Shown here in pieces: positions 42,960 through 54,052 of a DNA stretch of 64,000 nucleotides (positions are counted from its first letter, which is position 1; each line of letters begins with the position of its first letter). Origin of the DNA: Rhodosorus marinus (taxonomy: Eukaryota; Rhodophyta; Stylonematophyceae; Stylonematales; Stylonemataceae); assembly GCA_029953675.1 (NCBI GenBank), contig JAMWBK010000001.1, positions 1,649,001-1,713,000 on the forward strand, read 5' to 3'. The notes beneath the pieces were generated by a model, which was given only the letters and a program-made list of their open reading frames with translations, did no database searches and was not told the DNA's origin. A program made the translations under genes and the position numbers.

Positions 42960-44257
42960 ATGACTTTGAACTTTGTTGCGGGGGCGACCTTTGTGGGGGT
43001 TGGGATTCCTGGCTTGCTAGGGAAAAAAAGAAGTGTGTGCAAACCGTCGGCCCGGACTAGCAGGCATTTAGGAGTTCGCACGCGGGCGGAATCGAAAGAG
43101 ACCCTCGCGGTGAAGGAGAAAGCGGATATTGGTGCATTGGGTGAGATCGATGACCTATTCGAGGCGAGGGAGCTTCTGGATGGCTTATTCGAGCAAGGAG
43201 ACCTGAAAAAGTGGAACAAGCAGAAACTTTCGGTGAGGCCTGTCAGCATTCCCGAGCTCAAGATGAACGCGAGGCTAGACGCAGACTCCCTTGGGCTGAC
43301 CCAAAAGAATGCAATCGACTTGAAACTTGCGTCGTTTGTGGTCATCGGGGGCTCTTCCGTTCTGGCCGTTCTCTGCCAAGCTATCTTCAGCGGTGATCTC
43401 GCGTATTTCTCGAGCTATCTCATTGGGGGGGTCAGCATTGCCTTTCTGGCCGTTGGCTCAACAGCCCCGGGATTGCTCACAGCCCTTATCACCACCATTT
43501 CTGCAAATGTATGTTGTTCACGGAAACAAGTTTGGAATAATTTCCACGGAAAAACAGCGAAAACAGGCTCCTAACTCTGATGATCTTTCTGCGCGCATCA
43601 TCTCATTGTAGCTACGTCCCGACTTTAAGGAGCGCCTAATTCTTCACGAAGCTGGTCATTTTCTTGCTGGATACCTGTGCGGCGTTCCCGTTAAGAAATA
43701 CGATGTAAACCCAATCACAACAGGTGTCACTATTTTTGGGGGTAAATTCCTCACAGAAGACGTCAGCCAGGGCAGAATTTCGAGGGCCGACGTGAATGCG
43801 TTATCCGTAGTAGCCCTTGCAGGTATGATTTGTTGCGCCCGTACCGTATTTCTCCCTTTGACCAAAGCTGGTCCCGTTCTCGAATTTAAGCGAAACCTCT
43901 TTTCATCCTGCAGGACCTGTGGCTGAAGTAATTAAATACGGGCAAGCTGAAGGTGGTATGGCGGATTTGAACCTGCTGCAAAATCTCCTTGTTAGGACGA
44001 AACCTCCACTGCTATCCAAGGAGCAACAAGATCAAACACGATGGGGAGCCCTTATGGCATACACGTGAGTTAGGGGCCGAACTCCTCAAAACTGTAAAGC
44101 CTTAGTTGCGTGAAAGTGGGTTTGACTCTGTGCGGGCTTCTCTTTTCCCGACATTAGTGTCTTAAAGAAGTACAGCGCAGAATTCGAGGCTCTCGTGGAA
44201 GCAATGACAGCGAAAAAGAGTATTGCGGATTGTATCAAAGCAATTGAGCAAGCATGA
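42960..44257 (+). CDS. Plastid-targeted M41-like HExxH membrane protein, 4 exons
   Basis: A chloroplast-type protein related to the peptidase half of FtsH (M41) but lacking the AAA ATPase, like the Arabidopsis VIRESCENT3 / 'stress-regulated' group. Exons are 42960-43508, 43612-43822, 43914-44064 and 44158-44257. Introns are 103, 91 and 93 nt, all phase-compatible. The product is 336 aa. Residues 1-45 are basic and hydroxylated, suiting a plastid transit peptide. Two hydrophobic segments (about 123-145 and 150-182) would anchor it in a plastid membrane. Exon 2 opens with LRPDFKERLILHEAGHFLAG, giving zinc motif His195-Glu-Ala-Gly-His199. GGMADLNLLQNLL supplies the likely third ligand region (Asp). 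The ATG at 42960 is preferred over the upstream in-frame TTG at 42942. Proteolytic activity is inferred from the motif only. Confidence 0.9.
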
Positions 44258-45325
44258 ATAATTTGCTTCCATCGACTGGTGTCGCAGCGAAACTGAAACT
44301 TTTTGCACCGGGTTCGCGCTTGAGACTTGAGAATCATCGATATATTCCGGAGTGGCGGAAAGCAAAACTTCAATCGAAGAAGCATTGTTTGCGGGTTCAG
44401 TTTGCTGGGCTCTACGAAAGTTAGACTTCATCTTTCGCTTACTATTTATGATACTCGAGAGCTTCGAGCTGATAAAAGTAAACAACGCCCCTTCCGTTTG
44501 GCGACGCCCGGAGGGCATTTTCTCAGCATGCCGAAATTTCGCTGTACTAAATTTCATCGGGGCAAAATTGCAGCATCCCAGGGAGCCACGACCTTCCCCC
44601 ACCACGGATGACAGCTTTTTCAGCTTGGGTTCATCCTCTAAATCTGCTATTTGTTCTATGGTGTTGCTAGAAGACAGACCATTGCTCCGGTGTCTATCAG
44701 GGCTTCCACCTTTTGCCCTATGATGCCCTTTTGCGGAAGCCGCCACTATCATTAAGTCGGACATGCAGTCCGGATCATGCTTCAGGAGTTGGTCGAGGGC
44801 TCATTCGAGCGTATACATGTATTCTCTGATCGTGCGTCCCTCTCTGTGCCCCATGCTCATGATTTTGAAAGCTAGCACCCAACGACGATTGGCCGCTGCA
44901 TATTTTTCCCTGAAGGCTGTTTGCAGGGAATCCCAGTTGCTATTCTTGTCATCCTCCAGGAGTGAATACCCGGCAGCCGCTGACTTTGTGAGTCCACGCG
45001 TAGCCACCTGTATCTCCCTTCCCTCTCGAACCTCGTATGCTTTGAGTACGATGCAGACTTACTCAGCTTACATCTTCAAAATCTGTTGTACTGAACGAAT
45101 GAGGCGACAGCCTGTCTCTCAAATGGAAAACCCACTAGACGCCACGCTGATAGTCCTCGACGTTCTCTTCAGCGGTGAACTCTGGGGAAGCGGCTTCGGC
45201 AAGTGGCTCGACGGATCTTCTTGAGATAGAAGAGCTCGGGTCATTCGCTGTGTAGCCTGTTCTTGCCTTGCCAGGACTCGACCAATGGCCAGCAAAACCT
45301 GAGTTAGTTCAGGATTCTGCTCCAT
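44258..45325 (-). pseudogene. Decayed LTR-retrotransposon gag gene
   Basis: A minus-strand gag-like region broken by frameshifts and stops. The first part, from an ATG at 45325 (MEQNPELTQVLLAIGRVLARQ), runs about 68 codons before the frame shifts. The main piece, from 45007 downward, reads WDSLQTAFREKYAAANRRW then an EGRTIREYMYTLE run, matching the helical core of retrotransposon gag (WxxLxxxFxxKY ... EGxTIxEYxxxLE). A TGA at 44801-44803 interrupts it. The same frame continues through ALDQLLKHDPDCM and a His/Ser/Lys-rich stretch to about 44260, up against the last exon of the M41-like gene. No protease, integrase or reverse transcriptase is found. Upstream on the same strand, near 45370, TGGTCTCATGGC resembles an initiator-Met-tRNA primer site at 9 of 12 positions, which is weak evidence. 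Confidence 0.65.
45071..45146 (+). repeat. Inverted duplicate, arm 1 (gag segment)
   Basis: About 75 bp beginning CATCTTCAAAATCTGTTGTA recurs in reverse complement at 45846-45922 with roughly 90% identity. On the minus strand this arm encodes the gag-like string VFHLRDRLSPHSFSTTDFED. It lies within the decayed gag gene. Confidence 0.85.
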
Positions 45326-45845
45326 TTGCGCTCCTCCAGCGGTACTCTTCTCAATCGCTGAATAGCCATGAGACCATTCTATTGGATCCGATGTCCAATA
45401 TCAACACAAATTCTTTCCCCCGGAGGAATAAACATCAGCGATACAGTGCACGAGGTATCATACCGCTGGAATGCTCCACAACGAGTTGGAAAAGTGGACT
45501 AACAAAGTCTCGGTTTCGTGTGCTTCTCTGCAGTGCAAAAATGAACGCCGTCGTGAACGTCCTCAAGACTGGCCGGAAGACGAACTGGGCATATTCCGGT
45601 CCAAATCGAGCAGATTACGAACACCAACGTTGGACTATTGCATTCGATGTGACAAAATGGAGCCCTAGTCTAACTTTAGAACCATCTAGATGACAACGGT
45701 TACATCTATTCCCAGTTCAACCTTGTTCTCCCGCTTCTTTTTGACCTCCTAAGCCTACCTAATACGAAAGTCGTATCTACCATTTATCTTGCTACCCTCT
45801 GGCGCTGGGCAAATACCAAAGCATATCCTAAATCTAATCAGTTTG

Positions 45846-45922
45846 ACTTCTAGAGGGTTTTCCTTTTGAGAGACAGGCTGTCGCCTGATTCCTTCAGTAC
45901 AACAGATTTTGAAGATGGAGTA
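45846..45922 (-). repeat. Inverted duplicate, arm 2 (second gag fragment)
   Basis: Reverse-complement copy of 45071-45146. On the plus strand it encodes VFLLRDRLSPDSFSTTDFED, so most differences between the copies preserve the protein. The frame stays open to about 45970. This marks a second gag fragment of the same retroelement family in opposite orientation. Confidence 0.8.
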
Positions 45923-46099
45923 GTATTGGAGGTCTACTCTTTCCGGGGAAGTAAAAGAGACACACGTCGGATATGAAACACGATTCTAAGATCCTTGAAA
46001 AAAGTCCGATTGGGAATATGATAGAGCCCCCTACGAATCGTCGGTTTTTGAACATCGGAAGAAGTGTACTTTCCCAGAGAAAAAAAAATGTCCTCCAAC

Positions 46100-47363
46100 C
46101 ACTTTAAACGTAGTCAAAGCGATGCGCCGGACTCCACAGGTCCAACCACTGCCGCCGTGGGCGGGAATAGTATAGTTTTTGATCAATATAGAAAGAATAT
46201 TCAATCATTAGCGATGTAGCAGTTATATAATTGGTTATACAGTTGTAGTATTTCTCGATAATATTGCTAAATTTATTCCCTGTTGCGAATATCAATCTTG
46301 GAAATAAAAAATAGTATATTCTAAACGAGCAAATTATTGGGGACTGCGGTTCCGAGATTCTAGTATTATAGAAGAAAAACTGATGTAAATGAAACAGACG
46401 AGTTGATTGGATAATTAAAATCGAAATTGCTTGTTGATATTTTATATGGATGCCGTATTGGGCCATATGGGGCCGAATTGGGCCGTATATGGCTCCTAGT
46501 CAAACTGAATTTGAGAAAACAAATCAACAATTCTGGTCTTCGACACGCGGAAGCAGCGTGCTTTTCGGGCTCTTCCAACGCCTGAATTTCGCCTCCTCCT
46601 TGCTGTGTCCCGTCTATCCTTGGTTGATGAACTGAGCCGGTTGACCAAGAAGGAGTCTCGACAAGAGGCTTACTTGGCCTCCACCAGAAGTGGCTTCAAA
46701 TCAGTGTGTACTGAAAAAGTCGAAAGCAAAACCGCCGCGGTTTAGAAGTGGAACGCAGAAACCCACAGAAAACATACGCTGCATCTGAATTTCGGAAGCG
46801 GGCTTAAGACAGATTGTCCGCATATACTGTGAGCAGTGGGAAGATCGAGCATTTCGGCCCTGGTCAGTCTCTGCGGGCGGAAGCCAAGAGCCTCTATCGC
46901 CGTTTGCGTGCTCTCGCGTTCAAAATCATCATTGGATAAATGTTTAGAGTCTTTGCTACTCTGCTGTCTCCCTTGTTCGATTCATTTCGTAGTTGTCGGA
47001 CTTCGGTTTCCACGAAGCTGGAAGTTGACAGGCTGAATACGAGTTTTCCAAGTCGCACCTCGTCGAAAAGTTTCTCGCCGCGGGCAGGGGTTTTTGACCG
47101 AACTGCCCGGGGCGTCGACAAAATACTCTGTGGCCACGACCGGGACGAGGACCTTCTCCGCTAGTTTTCATGGCGAGGCACTGGCGTACCCCGAAAAAGG
47201 TGCGTTTGCTTTCGAAAGTTTATTTGTCACTGTCCATTTAAATTTCGAGCTATGAACCACCGTTAAAAGTTTAAAAGTCTTGAAAGTCGGCGTAAGTTAC
47301 TTCAGTCTGTACAAGCGGATAACCAAGTAGAAAAAGCAAAATAGTTGATAAAACAAACAACAG
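46100..47363. other. Non-coding stretch with AT-rich block and short tandem repeat
   Basis: 46160-46450 is strikingly AT-rich compared with its surroundings. At 46452-46492 a 20-21 bp unit (GCCGTATTGGGCCATATGGG, then GCCGAATTGGGCCGTATATGG) is repeated twice in tandem. Overlapping frames at 46894-47171 on both strands lack domain similarity and are not called. Confidence 0.5.
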
Positions 47364-47798
47364 CTACGCTCTATTCAGGAGGGTATAGCTCTGCGCCATA
47401 AGAGCGTGGTAAACAAACATAGCATTGAGGTCGTACTCATCGTCCTCCAAATCTTCTACAGCCCGCATTTTCTCCAAGTCCATCAGGGACGGACCCAGTT
47501 GTCGTCTAATAGATTCCTTGCTCTGTTCTCTCTTTCCATGCCTTCGTCTTTCTTCCACATTTTTCTTCTTCTTCAGGCCACCAAAGACGGACGACCACAT
47601 GCACTCCCTGTTGCAAAAAAGTCCCTTCTCCGAGTCGTCAACTGCACTTCCCAAATCCACAACCTTTCTCTCACAATTTCTGCACACTAATTCCTCTTCA
47701 CTTTGTTCATCATCCACATGCGCTGTCAGTACCTCATAATCATCCACAGGACCAAGGCCCCTACCCAGCGGCCCACTCTTCTCCATTAACATCATCAT
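47364..47798 (-). CDS. Small zinc-binding (CxxC...CxxxC) protein, unknown function
   Basis: 144 aa from a cluster of ATGs at 47798. I do not recognise the family. Residues about 39-67 hold CRNCERKVVD and FCNREC, a C-x2-C ... C-x3-C arrangement reminiscent of treble-clef FCS/FLZ-type fingers (FCSxxC). The N-terminal part is acidic (VDDEQSEEELV). The middle is strongly basic (GLKKKKNVEERRRHGKREQ), a likely nuclear-localisation signal. The C-terminal part (about 95-144) is acidic-helical, ending DEYDLNAMFVYHALMAQSY. The compositional structure and regular zinc motif suggest a real gene rather than a chance frame. Confidence 0.55.
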   Translation of the reverse strand: MMMLMEKSGPLGRGLGPVDDYEVLTAHVDDEQSEEELVCRNCERKVVDLGSAVDDSEKGLFCNRECMWSSVFGGLKKKKNVEERRRHGKREQSKESIRRQLGPSLMDLEKMRAVEDLEDDEYDLNAMFVYHALMAQSYTLLNRA

Positions 47799-50700
47799 TC
47801 CCTAGCAGCTCACAGACCCGTGGCCACCTACCAAACTCTTACTTGACCTCGCCCCACATCGACAACAGAAACGACCATGAACGCGTCCTCATCCCAAAAG
47901 AAACTCCTCTCCAATCCTTCCTCTTCCAGCATCTCCTCGCCGGTCTCCGAGCAAGGCAAAGTTTTGCATCCTTACTTCCAGCTCAATTATATAACGTTTG
48001 TTTCAATACCGTCTACATGTAAAGCCCAAACAGGCTCTCTTGGAGCAGACGAGAAATCTACTAAGCGGAGGGCAAAAAAAGCAAATCAGCAAAAGACACA
48101 CGCCCAATAAATGCAGCCTTTCAAGGCCGTGAGCAAGTTTCTTGCGTGAAAAACAAACGTTCTATCCAACCAACCAACGCGCAGGAAACAGGTTTCCCTC
48201 TGTTACTACCAAAAACCATGGAAGCCACTTAAATAGAGTACTCGAGGCCCTCCGAAGACGCCCCGAATGTCAGAAAAATCCGTGGAAAAATCAGCCAAAA
48301 CCAGTGTAGCCAGACGTGATTCCGGAATAAAAAACACTCGAAATGAAAATTCGAAACTTATTGAAATTAAAAGTCATATTCACTTTTGATTGGTTCAGAG
48401 AATTCGAGGTGGGTTGGAATTTCTCATACAGATGTGAGCGAAGCTCATCGCCGGCAAAAAAAAGGGGGGCAAGTGTGTTGGAATGAAAAAGAGCGGTCTC
48501 GCACAGCGTAGTCGCACTCTCTTAAATATGGACAAAACACGCTTCAAAAGTTTCAGAAAAGGTTTAACATGCCTCTATTCTACCAAAATAAATACAACTC
48601 TATCCTAAAGAGGACTAAATCCCACTTAGCGAGAAAGGCTAAGGGGTATATTATCGGTTTGGGGAGCATCAGAAGCATTGGAGATTACAGCCCTGGCTGG
48701 CTTCCAGCCTCAAGGAGCTTTTTTGGGGTCTTCATGGCCTTGGTCAGTTTTTTCCTTGTTGACCTTGATTGGATGCCAGAACACAGGATCACCAAAAATA
48801 GTTTAAAGAAACTGCTTCTGCTTTTGAAAAAGCAACCGAAGCACTTTCAAGATCTGGAGCAACCAATAATGAATTTTGAAATTTTATTCCGTTATAATCG
48901 GTCATAAACTAAGTTTTAGTAATAATCATGCTTGATCCGAACGCCTTGGGGTGGGAGGAAGAAAATCGCCACGTCCGAGCATCCGAGCGGGTGGTGTAGT
49001 AGAGGAGCATGGGAAGACTATCATATCAAGGGTTAGATACGGGCAGAACGGATTTCGTATCAATTTTTTTGGAACTTGGAGTTCAGGTTGCGACCAACAG
49101 GTCACCTGACGTTTGGGCTTATCGTGCACTAGTTCTAGAGATGTTTTAGCGAAAAGGGAACCAAGGAGCCGCGGACCGTTGGGAAGAGACCTCCCTTTTC
49201 GGACCGGATTGGACAATAACTGTTCATAGATATCCATTCGTTGTGGGTTCAACCAAGCTTGACATCTACGTCATTCGGGGGAAAAAAAAAGCAGCAGGAG
49301 ATTTTGTAGGCTTCAATAAACCCTGGGAATTCCACGTCAATTTGATCGAATGCGTGACACTCCAAGACCTTTTTCCATCCGAGGCTGATACCATCCAGCG
49401 GGGGAACGACAATCCGTGACCTCCTGCGACAGCCGCAACATCTACTTTGAACAGCGTTTCGCAGCCTAGTACCCCAGTTTCTTGTCATCTCTAGGCAGAG
49501 TAGTTCAGCCTGAACTGCCGGCTGCGTTTGATCGTGGACCTCTCCTTGCTCAGCTCATTGCTAGGGACCCCTATTGTTGACACGTCCATAGCATTGATCC
49601 CACCGCAGTCGTAGAGAAGGCCAGAATCGGGTTTTGCTATTCCCTGACTAATCCGGCCAAGCGCCAGACGAAAATTGGGAAGCAGACAGAATGCAGTCAG
49701 GGCAAAAATAGAGAAGATTTTCAAGACAAACTGTAGCAAACCGAAAAGGCGGGAAATTGCGACATTTGGTGAATACCTAAACTAAATTAGAACTTGGAAA
49801 ATTCAACATCAAAATTTAAAATATATATATATAAACATAGCTCAGATACAATCTCAACTTGGATTCTATGACCATTATATTCCAAAAAACAATAGACGAA
49901 TCTACGAGAATTATTCGATTAGTTTAAATTTATAATTAGCTCTTTCAGATATTTTGATTCCTCGGGCAAAACTGATTGACTTTAGGCAAATAACTTTTGT
50001 ACCGAATATATTTGGGAGAAACCCTTTTTTTTGTTCCAACTCACTTGCATTGTGATCAAAAAGAAAATCTCATTTTCATGACCCCCTCAGGGGAGATCTG
50101 TACGGGACACTAGCTAATTGAAATGCTCACCGAGGTTGTACAGGCTTAAAAATCAGTCCGATGGCAAATTAATAGAAATCGATAGGCTAAGCAGTTGAGT
50201 AGACACCGGCGGTTCACATTTTCCTTTGCGAAGGCCAAGATTTAAATCTCTTTTTGTTGCCCACTTCGTACTGAAATGTTGTGAACGAAGGATGTCTCGT
50301 TTTCTTATATGGCTCCCCGCCACACTCTGGATACTCCTTCTTACGAAAGCCTGGGCTTTTCGCTCACTGTGTGAGCAAGAAAATGCATCGACCCGCGGTT
50401 TTCCGATGGGAGCATCGCGAAGTGGGAAATCTCAGCTACCTGAAAGCGATTAATAGCTATCTACTGGAGCTGAAAAGGAGGGGCTTCGTCGAGTAGGAGA
50501 CTGTTCTTCAGTAAGCGTTCACATCGACAAACGCGGTCCCATGAGCTCACTTGATAACGCAACCCCGGCAGAGTCTATATCTGGTTCCCAGAGACCGAAC
50601 TCAGAAGCTGCATGCAGGAAAGCGCTACAGACTTCTCTTGCCTGATAGTAATCCACTCTCGAGCTTGAAATCGATCACGTCCACCTAAGCGGATCGTTCA

Positions 50701-52432
50701 TGTACGTACAAAAGGTCGCCACTACTGCGCAGCAGTCTGTCAGAACGAGGGAAGCTGTCCTTTCGTTTTCCTGCGAAGCATCTCTCACCTGTGACGACGG
50801 ACAACTCGTTTGCGAAAGCCTACCTGCTGCTATTTTAGCATACGATCAGAGGAAAGTCTGTGATTTTCACAGCAGAAGCGTGGTCAACTCGGGTTTGGTA
50901 TAACATCCCGCCTTGAGGCGCTGAATGAAGGCCTTCAATAGTCGCAGTAGTTTTCCAGGATTCCAATTGGCAAAAGCCTTGGATGCTCGTTCTAGGTTTG
51001 CACGAAAGAGGGTGAAGGACGAAGTCCACCCTGCGAAAAGCGAACTGTCAACTTGAGAAATTACGTTGATATTCCTAGGATCGTCCAACAAAACCCAATT
51101 ACAACAGTACTCATGTCTGAGACTTCACGACGGACACGTAGACTGGAAATACAGATTCTCGCCCCTGCCTCCCGCTATATGCCGGAACCATGACGGGTGT
51201 CCTTCTGCAAGTTGAGCGCTCAACTACAAGGGCGCTTGCGAACTGAAAATCTTCCCGCAAGCTTTCGACCTGTGGAAGAGCGCATTTCACACGTATTGCG
51301 TGCCAATGACCAGTGGGTTCAGAGGGCTCGCTACCCCAGACAGTGATATGACTGAAAAGCACACGCTCTTGCTTCCAGCAACTGAATGCCTTGTCGTCCC
51401 TCCTCTTCCGGCAGGGAAACTTCGAATCATCTCGCAACGCTGGATCAAGCGGGTATTGGCAGCTACTCCGTCATTACATGAGCACGAACCGTCATGAGCA
51501 CGAACCGACTGAGGTAAGAAAGGATTGATCGGCGACCAAGGGGCTTGCCTCTACCAGCAATGCGCACCCTCGACTTAGTCCTTTTCCCCAATCCGTTGAA
51601 GGGCATGTTCTCTTTTGGGTTTTGAAATTTTCGTTCCAGGTCCTGCGCAGAACCAGCGGATTGAATTTCCCCCCTTTTTCAGGCCTTTACCAGTGGAATG
51701 AAAGCTATATTGGGGTACATGCGCAGTAGCTAGTATCAATCGCCAACTCTTGAAAACCAGTGGGTATCCTCTGAAGTACGTAATGACGAAATGGCGAATC
51801 TTTTTTTCTCCAAATTTAGTCAACCGTGCGTTCCATGTGAAAGTGGATGCCCAACCTCACAAAGGTTTGACCTAGCTTGGATCTGGCTCCATCTCGATTT
51901 AACCCGTGGATTGAAGAACTCTCTGGTATTGTGACATGGCCGGTCTTCCCACATCACATCTCGATAACAGCGAAGGGCATGAGGAGCCTGAAGTGGGAAG
52001 AATTACGTGGTTATGCTGATGCTCGGCACGAGGAAAAGTACTCTTCGTTGGTGGATTGACTAGGGGTTCAATGTAGAGCTCCTCTTTCCGAGTATTGTGG
52101 CGCCTCTTGAGCTCAACTACAGCGGTTCCCCCCTCCGTTCGAGGCCACCAGGATTTGATGGTTTGAAAGAGAAACACTACTTTCCTTAGGAGACCACTAT
52201 AAGGCAGAAGGGCTTATGGGTTGGTCCGCGACTGTGACAGTGCTTTTCGAATGAACACGATCCTCGATTGCCGAACTTCTGGTAAAGGGGAAAAACCTGC
52301 ACATTTATTGTATCAAAATTTTGTATATAAAATATTACGGGCAACGAGAAAAAATATTATATCGTAACACTTGCCGCGCGGACGAGCGCGTATACATTAA
52401 AGTACAATACATAGTCATGTGATCCTCATTAG
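47799..52432. other. 4.6-kb region without supported genes
   Basis: Contains short frames only. 47877-48110 (+, ATG, 77 aa, Ser/Lys-rich) begins 79 bp from the divergent CxxC gene and could be a small gene, but has no domain signal. 48569-48907 (+, 112 aa) and a signal-peptide-like frame from 50292 (MSRFLIWLPATLWILLL) are equally unsupported. 49800-50000 is AT-rich. Confidence 0.5.
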
Positions 52433-54052
52433 TTAAGCTACTTTGAGGTTCTCCAAGTATTTCAGTACAACACGAGCACCAACAGTAGCGTCGGGTGGGG
52501 AAAGCCATTCGGCTGGATTGTGGCTGATACCACCAGCGCATCGGAGAAATAGCATAGCTGAAGGTATCTTGTTTCCAACAATCATCGCATCATGACCAGC
52601 ACCACTGGAAAGGATTCTCACAGAATCCGGAGAATCCTCCAGTCCCTCCTCAGAAATTGCCGTAGCCAGCGCCCTCCTGATTTCTGGGTTCATTGGCACA
52701 GCAGGTGCCTCGTGAGTTTTCGTTATTTGCAACTCAAGACCCCGTCTAATTCTCACAGACTCAAGATATTCCACAATTCTATCAACAGCGTGAATGCGCA
52801 CTTCATCAGTCGGTGCCCTGACATCAACGGTGAACATAACCTCACCAGGAACGACGTTGCTTGAGGCATGCACAATGTTGAGCGTTCCCACGGTGGCCAC
52901 GAGCCCATCATTGGAGTTGCCCACTCTTTCAATTTCCGAAACTGCTTCAGCCGAAGCGCCCAGTGCATCCTTACGCATAGTCATAGGGACTGTTCCGGCG
53001 TGCCCCGACTCACCAAAGTAGCGAACTTGCATTCTCGTCTGTCCATTAATTGCATCTACAATGCCAATAGGCCGACCTTCTGCCTCGAGAATGGGTCCTT
53101 GCTCGATGTGAAGCTCAATGAAAGCCGCTACATCCTCCAGCGAGGTCCCCGCTGACTTCATCAGACCTTGGACGATTCCGGAGCGCTTAGAATCGAGCCC
53201 ATAGTTGATCTGATGCTTCCGGAAAGCTTCCTCCAGGCCCGCATATTGCTCCAGCAGTTGTTCAGCGGCCTCTTTCGTTAAGTATTCCCCCATGAAAGCC
53301 TTTGCACCCGTGTTAGTTGTTCCAAAGCTGCTGTTTCCCTCCTCGTCATCAAACGCCGCTACCTCCACCGTGAAAGGAAGGCGCTGTCCACGATGCTTAA
53401 GCACTTTCACTACAGAAATTGCCGCAAGGACACCGTATACACCGTCAAACTTGCCCGCGTCATTGACGCTGTCGAAGTGCGACCCGAGGACTATTGTCCT
53501 TGGGTTGCTCGTAGAGGGGTCCGCTTCGTACCTCCCGACAACATTCCCAACAATGTTTATGGAGCTTGTCATGCCCGCGTCCTCCATCCAAGCTTGAACT
53601 TGGCGTGCCGCGTGAGCGCTTGCCACCGAAAGGTAGGGTCTGTTTATTATCCCCGGGTCTTCGGTTATTCGAGAGAGTGTCATATGCCGCTCGAATAACT
53701 CCTTCCCCATAATGCAACTCTCGTCTCCCCACTCGCAAATGCTATGTGAGTCCTTACTGTGCAAGCTCAAATTATTTGATTCAATATTTACTCCCACAGC
53801 CCTCTGCGCAATTCCAAAAATCAGTGGAGTGCTCGCAAGTAAGACCAGGACAAACGAAATCATCTGCGTTAAGCTCGGTCCACCCTCCCTACTATTTTCC
53901 CCGACGAGCTTTTCCTTTTGCTTCAAGTCACTAGTTGTTAGCGGCGCCGAAGTTGCCAGGTTGGACATCCCTTGCAAAGAGGAATACGACCCATTCCGAG
54001 TCATGCTCCCGAAGGAAAACACTCTCATCATTCTAGACTTAGTTTCCGACAT
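52433..54052 (-). CDS. M20-family allantoate amidohydrolase-like enzyme
   Basis: Predicted Mn-dependent amidohydrolase of the M20 allantoate/ureidoglycolate/N-carbamoyl-amino-acid hydrolase group, acting in release of ammonia from purine-derived ureides. 539 aa, single exon, ATG at 54052. Residues 65-84 are a hydrophobic segment, giving a signal anchor that suits the ER location of plant allantoate amidohydrolases. The metal/catalytic set is visible: His192 and Asp203 in LGSHFDSVNDAGKFDG, Glu237/238 in AFDDEEGN, His315 in ELHIEQGP and His488 in SSGAGHDA. The dimerisation-domain signature SGHAGTVPM is at 349-357. NPAEWLSPPDA near the end is typical of the family. Which ureide it uses (allantoate, ureidoglycolate, beta-ureidopropionate or carbamoyl amino acid) cannot be settled by eye. 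Allantoate is favoured by overall pattern. Confidence 0.9.
   Translation of the reverse strand: MSETKSRMMRVFSFGSMTRNGSYSSLQGMSNLATSAPLTTSDLKQKEKLVGENSREGGPSLTQMISFVLVLLASTPLIFGIAQRAVGVNIESNNLSLHSKDSHSICEWGDESCIMGKELFERHMTLSRITEDPGIINRPYLSVASAHAARQVQAWMEDAGMTSSINIVGNVVGRYEADPSTSNPRTIVLGSHFDSVNDAGKFDGVYGVLAAISVVKVLKHRGQRLPFTVEVAAFDDEEGNSSFGTTNTGAKAFMGEYLTKEAAEQLLEQYAGLEEAFRKHQINYGLDSKRSGIVQGLMKSAGTSLEDVAAFIELHIEQGPILEAEGRPIGIVDAINGQTRMQVRYFGESGHAGTVPMTMRKDALGASAEAVSEIERVGNSNDGLVATVGTLNIVHASSNVVPGEVMFTVDVRAPTDEVRIHAVDRIVEYLESVRIRRGLELQITKTHEAPAVPMNPEIRRALATAISEEGLEDSPDSVRILSSGAGHDAMIVGNKIPSAMLFLRCAGGISHNPAEWLSPPDATVGARVVLKYLENLKVA

Noticed and set aside
48569-48907. 112-aa plus-strand frame in the gene-poor interval
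   Set aside because: No recognisable domain, AT-rich context and no promoter or splice support.
50292-50453. Signal-peptide-like frame (hydrophobic N-terminus ending near an AWA site)
   Set aside because: Only 53 codons, no conserved mature region and no continuation by splicing.
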